64,000 bases of DNA from Morchella semilibera (Eukaryota; Ascomycota; Pezizomycetes; Pezizales; Morchellaceae): NCBI GenBank assembly GCA_009192285.1, contig CM018604.1, positions 1,302,001-1,366,000 of the forward strand, written 5' to 3'. This document shows positions 13,686 to 25,700 of this stretch, piece by piece (within the stretch, counting starts at the first letter, position 1; each line of letters opens with the position of its first letter). A program made the translations under genes and the position numbers. The notes under the pieces were generated by a model. That model did no database searches and was not told the origin of the DNA. It was given only the letters and a program-made list of their open reading frames with translations.

Positions 13686-16600
13686 TTCTTTTTCTATAAA
13701 GCGTCGCTGGTGGTCTAGCATTTTTAGTAGGAACAGAAACCTTACTGGCAAGCCCACCACTTTCTGCTATGATAAAATCCATAATGACTTCAACAAATGT
13801 GTATTCATGTGCATAGTTTTCATGCGTCTGATTACCAGGCGTTTTTCTCCGTTTTTTCCCTTTCTTCTCCTTTTCTTTTCGTATCTTTGGCAAGCATTGT
13901 TATAAAAGTTTGCCAAGAGTTGTTGTCTCTAGACTGGATAGTTAGTAGATGCTTGTCGGAATAAAATAAAATGGCAGCATTGGAAAAAAAAAAAACTCGT
14001 TCTCTACTTCTGAGTTAATGCGGATAACGTGATAATACGGTATTGTAGAGAGATAGTCTTGGGGAATCCGTTGCGTGTGGCCTGTGGATCACTATAGTGC
14101 TTCAATATTGAGACATTAATAGACTAGAATTGACTTCGCTATAGATTCACTACAGTCATTAGTTGAAGAGAAGCTACATGGCCCAGCTCTTCTGATTAGT
14201 TTATGATCGGCTCGGCCAGTTATTTAAGGGTGATTGTTGCAGAGTGATATGACATGACGCAAATATTGAAGTCTGTCTTTTGGGCAAGTCTTCACGACTA
14301 GAGACATCAAGATGTGAAGCTAGAAGATAAACACTTAGATAAACAGTTTGAAGACTCACTGAATACGTTTTCGGCACTGACTCGGCGGAATCTCTATAGA
14401 AACACCTCGTTTATAGTATTAGCTCACAACACTTGACTATCCGGCAATAAAACGGAGAATCTATTGCCACAGTATCAGTTCCAGGTATCCAATTGTCCAT
14501 TTCATAGATGAGGGGGCGACAGGTGCAAACTTTTAGACCCAAACAGTTGTTTTCAGGCCAGAGCACAGTATCTACAAAAGTGACAGAGACCGAATGGGTT
14601 TCCTGACTGGTTTAGAATCAGTTTGGTTCTTAACAGAGTGGAAGAGCTTACATTGTTGCGGTGAGGGAACAGGAATCTTTGACATTCTAATTGGAAGTGG
14701 TAATAAACCGCGGTTACAAAGCCCTATGGTTCTCGTTCACCGGAGGGTAGTGAACATTAGAAAAAATCTTTATTAGAATAAGAGCGGTTTTTATGGTAGG
14801 ATTGAGGTGCAGTGTATCTTTGTGTGGTCAGGGCACAAGTGTGTTGTAAACCCTAATACATAACTCCGCAGTCACTCTTGGCACTTTGAAATACCCCCCC
14901 TAAGATTCTATGGCCCCAGTGATCCTGGTGATGTCACACCCCTAGAATTGACATTTTGATGCTCGAGACATGTGATATGTACTGACGGCTAGAATCCTTG
15001 GTCTCTCTAGCACTATCGAAGAAGTCTACTTCTTTGAAGCTAGTACTTGTAGCGGTAAAGCGATTTTATCACCACTGGAGAAAGACTTTACGCAAGGAAA
15101 GCATAGGCGGGTATTGGGGTCGAACTAACCGTGGAAAGTGTCCCTCTAGATATGATCTTATTTGATAACAGAGCCAAGCTCCGATAGGTTGGTCCTCGAA
15201 ATTGGTCAAGCAGCTATAAAGAGTTGGGCCACCAAAATATCTCAGATTTGGGCTACATTATGGATCACCTTGGGCTAGGTTTCCATGGACTGTCGGCAGG
15301 ACCGCGAAAAGGCTGGTTTCCACCTCAAGATAAGGAGGCATGTGCTTCAATTATAGAGGCCACTTATGGGAGAAATGTGGCAACACCATACTCCTAGAAC
15401 CCTTTAATTCTGGAAACGCACACAAAACATAAATCTGCTCACAGTAGAGGCTAGGCGAATGTCATTTTTGGATGAATAAGAGGCATAGACCTAATCACTC
15501 TGCAGAACCCACGTACATATATGTACGTGTAGCTACAAGTACATACATGTACTTACTATTTGCCTTGCCAGGTGACATGCAGACTCATGGATTCTCACTC
15601 GGCCGATAAGGCACTCATGTAATCAACCAACCACACCAGACAGACCGAATAAGAAATTAGTTGCATATCATGGCGTTAAAATGGGTCATGTTTATGGAGG
15701 GCCACTGATTGTTTCAAACCGCAAAAGATTGGCTGGTCCACTTAAGTCCTAAAGGCCGATCATGCTGCAGCGCCGAATGGTGATCGCTCTGCGTCACCTG
15801 GTTGCCTTCGAAATTTCAGCAAGTAAAAGAAGACCAAGACCCCTCCCACTAAATAAGCAGCTGGACTATAAAAACCCAGGCAACACCACCGCCTTCCCAG
15901 AAGCCTGTCAAAACCTCTCGAACTTTTGTTAATACCATAGATTGCGCTGGACAACCCCGATTGGACCCATCATGCGGTGTTTGTGCTTTCATATTGTACT
16001 GGTGAATCTCGCCAATGCCCGAGCTGTAGTGGATTCTGGGAAGCCCACGTTGAGTACTTGTTGCATAGCATGTGGTATCGGCCACAATGTGCGACCTAAC
16101 ACGAATTATAGAGAGCTATTAAACTGACCTGTGCCAGCTCACGATAAAGAGATAAGAATACAGAGGGGATCTCAGGGCTTGGCAATTCTTCTAGTAAGTG
16201 CTTTAAGGGTCTCAATTCATTAGCCGGGTATTGCCTTCCTCTCCGCATCAATATCCTCTTCGCCCGTGGTGATGGTACACAAAAAGCAAAGTGGGCCGCC
16301 TAAACGCTTGTCGAATCTGCAGGTGTACACAAAGGGTGTGTCTTAGGCACCAAATCGGATGCGTCACCAACTAAGTGTGGAAAGATTTTTCTTGTTGAAA
16401 AGAAACATAAAAGTTCGTAAATTTTCCCCTTTACTCCTTCCCTATCGCTGCTATCCTTCAAAAAATGAAAAGAAGAAAGAAACTCGTAAAATGCATCATG
16501 CAAATGCATATAAAAATACAACCCCACGAAAACTAAAACAGACGGTCATTAAACTGATAATCATATACAGCCCAGCAGCATCACAAAAGAAAACCCCAAG

Positions 16601-16707
16601 ATTTGGCCGGCAACTGTCCCGAAGGTATCTAACATTAAAAAGGAAAAAAAGAAAAACAGGTAATAGTGTAGTAATGATAAAAGATAAGAAAATCATACTC
16701 CCAGCAC
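13686..16707. other. intergenic region, no recognised gene
   Basis: About 3 kb with only short non-descript frames. A CGAGTGAY-family motif lies at 14241-14258 (+), an 18-nt perfect palindrome at 15511-15528 (ACGTACATATATGTACGT) and TACATGTA at 15544. The last 200 bases probably contain the 3' UTR of the - strand disordered-protein gene. Confidence 0.5.
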
Positions 16708-19700
16708 TTAACCCAAAAGCCTCTTCCACCACTTGTTCTTAGATGAGCCTTCATTCTCAGTCAACGCGCCATTGAACCTCTCACTTTCTGCTCTCCTCTT
16801 AGCCCTCTGCTCTCTCTTCAAAGCTCTGTCCTCAGGATTCTTGATAGGTTTCTCCTTGGCGCCAGACATCTTCGCGTCTTTGCCTTTCACCACATTCATC
16901 TCTTTCAGCTCCTTAGCACGCTTCTCCTCTTTCCTTTGGAGCTTCCTGAGACGTTTCGTCTCGTCATCTTCAACAGTTTCGTGCAAACTCCTCCTAGCTT
17001 CCTTCCGCTTTCTTCGGCGTTCTCTGATAGCTTCCTCTTGCGCAAGGTCCTGCGATGTACTCGAAGAGAAATTGACACCATTAATTTCTTCTGTGGGGAC
17101 TCGCTCGGGGGTGACGGAACCACTGATTGCTTCGCCGTTCGTCCAGATGCCCGCCTTCTGAGCCTTTTTGATGTTGTGACGCTCAATTCTTCTTCGTCTG
17201 CGGGCCTCTTCTTCATAGGCACTTTGGTAATGGTCGCTGCGCTCGCCTTCAGGCGGGTAAGGGTCTGTAGAGTTTGGAATGCCTTTCATGGCCGCTGCAA
17301 GCTGTGTTGCATGGTTGATGGAATGCCTATGGGGTTTGCTGTGGCTACCAGCACCACTACTAGTAGCACCCGAGCTATGTTCCTTGGCTGCCCTCTTAGC
17401 CCTACGGGCTTCCCTTCGGGCTTCCTTATCTTCACGGGTCTCTTCTACTACTCCAGCTGCAGGTTCGATATGGGTGTGTCTCTTTGATGACTTGCGCCTC
17501 TCGAGCTTTGGTTTCTCTTCCCGAGCCAAACGTTCTGCTTCCTTTGCTAAGGCAAGCTTTTCGGCGGCCAACTTAGCTTCCCTTTCCTCAGCTTCTTTCC
17601 TTGCTCGCTTTTCTCGCCTCTCAGCACGCCGCTGTTCCCTCTCTGCCAGTTCCCTTTCTTCTGCTTCCTTTGCCAATCTTACCTTTTCCGCTTCCTCCTC
17701 AGCTAGTTTCTTCTGACGGCGGCGTTCTCTGCGGGCCGCTTTCTCAGCCTCATCATTATGAGAACTCGTGGTATTCCTCCGCTCCATTGAGGGCGCTGAG
17801 CTGGAATAAGTTCCTCTTCTCTCTATTGTAGGTGCCCCTGAAAGTACGTAAGTCCCCCTCTTTTCCATCAAAAGTGGCTTTGGTGTTGGTGTTGTTGCGA
17901 CTGAATCGTCGAGCTTGCGACTCCGGCGTTTTTTCTTTTTTCTTCGACGCAACAACTCCTTCCGTTAGATCCTTGTGCTTTTGACTATGGCGCCGTTCCT
18001 TAGACCGTACTTTTTCTTCAGACCACTCGATTGCCAAACGGGTTGATGGATATTCCTCCTCTAGAGCTTCTTCAAAGTGTGCTTCAGGTTCACTGGGCTC
18101 AGGTGTTCGTGCAGAACTTTCCTGCTCGAATTCTGGCTCGCCTGCGGACTCTGATTCGAGCTCAGGAACAGGCTCGAATACTGATGGTGTAGGTGGCTCA
18201 GATATTGGTGATTGGGTAGGCGCCCCGAAGATCCAACCTTTTTGGGTATTTCTACTTGATCTTACTGGTAGCCTGCTCGCTGGTTCTGGGGCTGACGCTG
18301 GTTCCGGCTTAGCAATTGGCTCTTGTACAGGCTCAATTTCGGGCTTTTGCGCAGGCTGGATAGCAACTGGCTCGGGATCAGTATCAGATTCGGGGGACTC
18401 AAAGAACCAGCCCTTCTTCTTTTGTTTTCGTTCCTTCCTTTGGGTTTTAGCAGGTTCAAGTTCGGGCGCTGCCTCGACGATCGGCTCTGGTTCTTCAACC
18501 ACTGTTTTTAGCTCAACTACGGGCGCTTCAGCCACTGGCTTTGGCTCAGGTTCCACAACCGGCTCTGGCTCTGGCTCTGGCTCTGGCTCGTCTACCGTTT
18601 CGAAAAATAGACCCCAGGTCTTCTTCTTTTGCCTTGTCTCTCGCTTGTTAGGCTGCGCAGGTTCGGGCTCAGGAGCTGGCTCTGGCTCCTCGACAATCGG
18701 ATTGGCTTGCAGTTCGACAGTTGGATCAGACCCTGAAGCAGAAAGGTTAGAAAATCCATCTTCCTTTTCAATTAGGCTCGCTTGGAGCTTCTTACTCTTT
18801 TTCCTGTCCCTCTTTGAAGGAGACTTGAGAGAGACTGGTGCGAAAAGGGGTGGTGCCTCTTTCCAGACTGGTGACGGTGCTTGCGTAGCGATAGGGGTAT
18901 CGGGGACAAGATAGGATTCTATTGGAAGCATTGTTGGAGGGGGAGATGACAGCGGTATATCGGCATCTGCAGGGAATATTTATTAGCCAATGAAGGGTGC
19001 AGCCACAAAAGATGGAACACGTCACAACACAGTGCAGCACACCAGCGGGTGGTAAGACGAACCAGCGGTATACACGTGACCATCCTTATCGATTTCTTCC
19101 ATGCTATTATATTCACCTTCGTCTGGTGGTGGCATTTCGGGCACAACGTCGGCCTGCCATTTTTCCACAGGTGAAAGACCTCTCGCGTTCCTCTTCTTCT
19201 TCTCTGCCTCCTTGTTCATCTTCCACAATTCACGGAGCCCAACTGTCTTTACTGAATTGTTTCCATTGGCGTCCACCTCTGAAGAAAGTCTTCTTTCCTT
19301 GGGCTTCTTTATAGAAGCAGATGTGTCAACTTCACCATCTATGGCTAATTGACTCTTTACTGTAGAGTCACTGACTTGCGGGGAAGGGAGATGGGGAGGA
19401 GGAAGAGGAAGGGAGCAATCGGGGGCCATGCTAACCTCTGGTTCTGGGCCTCTCTTCTTTGGCTTCGGTGGTGCGAGTAGGCTCCAGACTGAAACGTCTT
19501 TTACATCTTTCTTAGTTTTTCTAGCTTCAGGGCTGGGAGTAGGAGCCACTTCGGGCTCCATAATGGCGGGAAATTCAGGCCCAGGCTCAGCTTCGACTAC
19601 TTCTGCAACAGCTTCAATGAACTCCGCCTCTGGCGCTTCGAGCTCGGGCTCTGCGTCCATCACCTGAACTACTTCCTCCACCGCGGGAATCTCTTCAACC

Positions 19701-22700
19701 GGCGGCTCCGGGAGTGTTTCTGGCCCTGATTCTGGTTCTTCAGAGCCAGCGAAGAACCAGCCCTTCTTTTTCTTGTGTTTCTTTTCACTCTTTGCTGGCT
19801 TCACAGACTCTGGGACAGGCTCAGGCTCAGGCTCAACAACAGGTTCGGGTTCGGGTTCGAGTTGTTCAACAATTGGTTCAGGAGTTGGTTCGGGCACGGG
19901 GGTTGGGATTCGTTCAATGACTGGTGGAGGAGGCGCGGGAGCTGTAGCTACTTCGGCCTTTCCATTCTTCTTGCCCTTCTTCCCGGTGCCCCAAACACTA
20001 GGTGTCGCATATTCGAACTGCTTGAGTTCAGCGTACCTGGGGCCTTCTGGTACTGGAGCATATGCTGGTTCCTTGGGAATTGGTACGTACGGAGTCTCTT
20101 CGGGAGTGGGAACATATCCAATATTGGATTTACCGGCATACCTCACCTCCGGCGTGTCGGCGTATTTACGCTGTTTCACTTTCTCATAGCCAGGGCCGTA
20201 GTAGGGCACGTCCTCGTCTTCGGGTGCCGCAATTGACTCATTTGCTGGAGATTCGGCTATTGGCTCGGGCTTAGGCACTTCGGGCTCAGTAGGTACCTCA
20301 GCTGGCACTGCAGCTGATTTAGGTTTGGACTTGGATGACTTCTCGGCCGGATCCCTTTTAGTGGTGGATGCGCGCTTCTCATAGACGCCAGCAAGCGAAG
20401 CAACTTTTCCTGTCTTTTTTTTCTCAACCTCCTCTGGAGCTGCCGTGTCGGCTTTTGTGGGCTTCTTTTCTACCTTCCTCCCCTTCTTCACCCTCTTGGG
20501 GTAACCGAAGTCTTCTTCGACGGGCGCTTGTGGCATGGTAACTGGCTCTGTGGCTGGCTTCTGAATCTCATCCTTGACAGGCACAGGCTCAGGTTCGACC
20601 GCTACCACTGGCTCTGGCTCTGGCAGTGGTTCCGGCTCGGCCTTGCTCTTATGTGTGATGGTTTCGCCCAGTTCTTTCTTCGTCGGGGGGAAGAGATCCT
20701 TCGGTGTTTCGTCGACAGGTGTTGTTTTCTTCGACCCGATTGTAGAACTGTTTGGAGAAGTGGAGTCAACGCTGCCCTGAGAGGCGGCACCCCACTTTGT
20801 GAGGCCAAGACCAAATTTTCCCCAACCCAAACCGATCCCACCGAATCCGGATAATTTGGGCGCGCTGTTTGTTGGACTGACATTATCCTCGTTGTCATCA
20901 ATGTCATCAACATCTATTTTTGGTGAGACAACCTCGTCGCTTTCCACCGGCAGTTCTGGTGCAGGTGTTGCCTCTTCTCCCGGTGGAGGTGCGGGCGCGG
21001 GCGCGGGGGCGGGGGCGGGCACTGGTGCTTCGATAACCTCTGCAGCAGCAGCAGCTTCTGCCTCGACTTCCCTCTACGATAGCGACGATACGTGGTTAGC
21101 GTTTACTCGATGATTAGACGAATATTCAATGAATACCTTTGATTTCCTAGCCGGCAATCCCTTAGAGAGCCTAGCGAGTCTCTCCTCTTCTCTCCTCCTC
21201 TTCCTTTCAAGCCTCTCTCTCTTTTCTCTCTCCTTTGGTGTCTCCTGGGCCTCTTGGACGACTTCCACAGCTTCGGCAAAACCACCAGGTACTGTCTCTT
21301 CCTGGGGTGGTGTCGGCGGTGGTGGTGCAGGTGTCACTCCTGTAACAGGTGGTGTGGGTACGGGAGGAGGTGGTGGAGGTGCCGGTGCCGGTGCCGGTGG
21401 AACTTTCTACATTTCCAAAGTTTCGGTAAGCGTTTATCAAGATAAAGTTGGTGTCAATGATCGGGGACAAACCTTTGGCTTGATTTCCTTCTTCCTTCTA
21501 CCAAGGAAGCCCCACCCACCGCCGGTATTTTCTTCCTCCTCGTCGTCATTACCCCATGCATTTGTACTGTTTGCAATCTCATCGGCAATTCGCTTTTCTT
21601 CCTCTAGTCTCAGCCTCTCCTTCCTCTCTTCGAGTCGAAGTCGCTCTTTTTCCTCCTCCTCCAAGCGCAATCTTTCCTCCTCCTCTGCAGCAGCAGCAGC
21701 GGATGCAGCGGCGACGGCGGCTTCTTCTTCCTCTTTCCTCTTCTTTTCCTCCTCCTTTTTCCTCTTCTTCTCTTCCTCCTCCTCTTTCCTTAGCTTCTCA
21801 CGCTCTTCATCTTCCCCCCTCCGGTCCTCCTCCTTCCTTCTTTTCTTATCGTCCTCATCATCGCCAGCACCACCTATTCCTCCCGATTCATTAACCTTCC
21901 CTCCAGCTGTCGTCGCTTTAGCAGTCGTTTTCTTATCTGCGCCCTTCTTCGCAGACGAGCCTTTCGCCGCCCCCTTCTTTTTGGGACCCCTCACTCGCAC
22001 GCCATATAATCCCCCACCGAACAATGATGCTGACAACCCCTTGGGATCCGGATTCAGCGATTTGGGTCTTAGGGTGTGGCTAGTCGCTACCTCTTCCTCC
22101 ACATTCTGGCTGTAAGCAGGCGGTGGGAACTCGTCAAGAGGCGTGTATAACGGTAGAGGTGTGATATATTCATCTTCATCCGGGGCCTGAGGATTCTATG
22201 TCAGTATGGGACAACAAATTCGTCTACGAGACTACTTATAACATCGAGGGATATATATGGAATCCCCAAAGGGTAAGATAAGATAAGGCAAGGGCTAAAT
22301 AAAACGCAGTTTAATCACAAAACACAGGATACTATATCCAGTCTACCACAGACAGAGAAAAAGCATCGCTGCTTAAGAACCGGGGAGGCCCTGTGCGGTG
22401 CAATAAAGTCTACGATTACATATAACGCTAGGCACCCGCTTGCCATATCAGGGGAAATATAAAATAACGTGGACATGCCTTCAGTGATAGTAGTATGAAC
22501 GACTTCTCGTCACTATCGCGTTGTTTTGCGTTGTTTTGTTTACTCGGCGGTGGCGCGAACTAGTATCATTTGTAAACAAAACCATAACCATAGAGGTCTA
22601 TAATAAATAAACAGATGATAAAACACATACAGTCGATCGTAATATTAATGATGACTCGCTCTCTTCCATAGCTGTGTATGAAGGCGGGGGCAGCTCGTAG

Positions 22701-22756
22701 TAGTATCCTGTTGCAAACATAGCATGCTGGTCCATCGTGGCCATCATGGTAGTCAT
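16708..22756 (-). CDS. large disordered protein with PPxY motifs, charged helix and repeated KKxGWFF/EP modules
   Basis: Unrecognised 1,778-residue protein. Exons (- strand): 22756-22631, 22195-21473, 21406-21137, 21073-19063, 18966-18011, 17958-16708; total 5,337 nt, exact frame. The 52-nt last intron joins two overlapping frames. Order: ELPPPSYTA (~21-29) and FPPPAYSQ (~65-72), both PPxY motifs of the kind bound by WW domains; a basic Lys/Ala stretch; a Glu/Lys/Arg-rich helix (~130-260) ending WGFLGRRKKEIK; a poly-Pro linker; a second charged helix; then ~1,000 residues of Glu-Pro repeats. Basic-aromatic patches (KKKKGWFFAGSEE, KKTWGLFFETVDE, KKKGWFFESPESD, TQKGWIFGAP) punctuate the repeats. 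Another charged helix and the terminus NKWWKRLLG follow. ATG at 22735 is an alternative start. The repeated patches suggest multivalent binding. Large disordered septal-pore proteins or Woronin-body tethers (Leashin type) are one possible parallel, but I can show no homology. Confidence 0.75.
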
Positions 22757-25700
22757 GATTCTGGTGGGTTTTGGTGTTTTTGATAGACACCCGCAAAGGA
22801 AGAAGAATAGTACCAGCAGTGGTGGTATAGTAGAATAGTAAGTAAGTAGTAGTGATTCAAATTAAATAAATAAGCCTTGTAAGTATAACACAAAATTAAA
22901 TAAGATCAAAGCTCTCTCTTGTGTCTTAGAGTCCGAACGCAAGGGGCCGTGGGCGCATTCGAGATCACAAGTCGGCATTCGTTCACACACACGGGTGAGA
23001 TGAATGGAGAGAGGCGAGAGGGACGAGGAAGTAGGACCAGGATGGGTTTAAAGGAGGAAGAGGAGGAGGAGGAGGAGGGAGGGCAGGGAAGGGATCGAAG
23101 GGGAAGGCTTCGTTACAATTCTCTACTCGGACCTAGAGTAGATATTTCCAAACTACTCACTTTCACCTACCTTACTTGGGGGACGAGGCGACAAAGATGT
23201 TTTCCAAGGGTGTGCACTGCCCATGCCTGCCTGCCTGCCTGCCCAGGGGCACATGTGGTCACAAAACAGGTCCCCAGTTAAAAGGGATCTCTTGTACCCT
23301 ACTTACTTACTAGCATTTTAGCTCTTCGTATTCTATGTTAATTTCATTTACATGCCCCCCCCCCATAATATCACACCTCCCAAACAATCCCGAGAAACCC
23401 CAGGTAGGTTGAAGCAGGGAAGGCCCCAAGGGGAAAAATAGAAAGAAAAAAAAAAAAACGTTGAAGTTTGGATGTGGCGCGGGGGGGGATGGGGCCGCTA
23501 CAAGCATCTCTAGATTTGATTGTTGGGGGTGGACGTTTCGGTGTGGTTATCAAAACAACAAAAAAAAAAAAGTACCGCCAACTTTTTCGCAAAGAGGGTC
23601 TTCAAGCTGCGAGCATCCGTCGCAGGTACCAGATGAAGACATTGTGGTCCTAATTGGGGAGGTCGCGAGTTTCCCAATTAAATAGTTCAATTGTAAACTC
23701 TTCCCCTGCTCGTTTATTACGTGCAGCTGCTAGTGCTTTGCTTGACATGAGAGTATCTCTTTCCAGAGCTGGAGATAGGACCATCTCCAAAGTCAAAGAT
23801 GTAAGGGGATATGGAGGAGGAGTCTCATGGTGGTGGATCCATAGGACCAGATCATGCGTTACATTGCATCTCCCTACCCAATTTCCCACTCTATGTGAAA
23901 TATGACGGTAAAACGAACAGGGCCCCCCCCTTCCTTCTTTTCTTCCAGCTTTCGTTTCCAGCCAATTGGAGTGATCGACCTCGGAGCTTTTGGCGAAATC
24001 CAGCTTCGCGAATCGATAGAGGTGTTTCCATGCGAACAGCCGGTCTCTTGTATCTACCATTGCAAATTCAATCCCGTGGTCGGTCTGTTGATGAAAATAT
24101 CAATTCTATTAATTTTTCCTTTCCTCAGCCGAGGCGCAAAAGGAATAATAAAAAAAAAACCCAGCAGGATATTTAAATTCGATTATTATTATTTCATTAC
24201 TTACTTCTTGAGCGCGCCAGGAAAGATATTGTATTTATCCCCCGCATTCTTCGGAGGCGATAAGCCGAGGGGCCCATCCCTTACATATTCCCGAGTAACT
24301 CTCACACAAAAATGTGCTGGGACATAAAGTACCTCCATCGTTGGTACTCTGCGTACGTCATGCCGTGTACCTGTAGCACGTGCATGGCATGAAAGGGCTT
24401 GCAGAGAATGAGTTCATGTCTGGGGTCGCTCGAAGACGCGAGTTTATCTTCACACCATTCCTTCTGGCGATTTGAATACTTTCCACACCCACACGCCATA
24501 TCAACGCCGCGATAAAAAATATAAAATAAAATAAAAAATGATTTAAAAGCTAGTTCCGCCCTAGGTAATCAGCTTTCAATTACGGCCATAGCTGCGTCAC
24601 GCGAGTCAATTTCGCAGCCTAGCTCGACAGCCTTCCTAGTCAACGCATGAAGACTTTTTGAAATATCTGGAGATGCGAAAAATAGATACAAAGAGGGGTA
24701 GCGATATATCGACAATACGATACGATAGAGTGTTAAAACAATCAGATCGCGGAGATCCTATTAGCACCAGAATCTGGGGATCGTGGTGGTGTGCCCCTCC
24801 CGCGGGGAAGAGGGGAGGGGGGTGTCTCGGATTCTCTCCTCCATCTGATCTTGTGATTTGCTTTTGTTTGATGTTTCTTTCCCCTCATCTTGGGGGGTAT
24901 TTGATCTCCAGCTATCCATTCTTGAAAATCCAACTGTGGTATTTGTAGGAAGGCCCTGCATTGATGAGGGGAAAGGTGGAGTGCGAGTGGGGTGTCACAC
25001 ACCGTGAAGTGGAAACATTTCGTCAAGTGATACTGTTTTGGATGATGCTTCCGAGTTCTCAGATCCAAGTAGATGTATGTATACGTCAGAAGCGACCGGT
25101 GGAGGGGTTTCTGAGTAATATAGAATGAAGACTACAAAGTCTTCAAGAACCGCCGTGTCCGCCATGCTGTCTGCGGAGATGGGAGCCGTGGAGCATATTG
25201 CGCTTCAGACCGATAAAAGCTCACTGAGTCCGTTCATAAAACCCCGTCACCTTCGTATTCTATAGCCAGGGTCTTTTTCAGTACCATGAGAGGGGTAAAG
25301 TATGAAGTGTAGATGTTTGCTAATGCCGCACCTTATCCCTCGAGCTCTCCTTTTTCAACCTTTTGTCTTTCACTCAGGGTAGTTAAATATTGCTTGAGCC
25401 AGGCACTCCATCGGAGCCGAAAGACTTCACTGTGAACATATGAAAACCATTTAGTCAGGCTATTAATTAACCAGTAATTACTTGCTTAATCCGGGGAGCA
25501 TATATATTAAAGCGCATCCAGGACCCTGCCTTGTGCTACGGTACCTGACTCGTGGTGGTGAGGTCGTGACGGGGCTAGGCTGGAAAGCAATTTCGGTTGA
25601 CCCTTTCCAGTGCAATATATCCCTTCAGGCGTTTGCAAATAAAGAGGAAGGGGGAAAAAAAAATCTCTTCACTGGTACGTGCATACAACACTGGTATATG

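Noticed and set aside
21129-22115. 328-codon + strand frame opposite the disordered-protein gene
   Set aside because: Ser/Phe/Leu low complexity that mirrors the Glu/Lys-rich helix on the - strand.
23650-24060. 136-codon frame on -
   Set aside because: No recognisable motif or domain, and no link to flanking exons.
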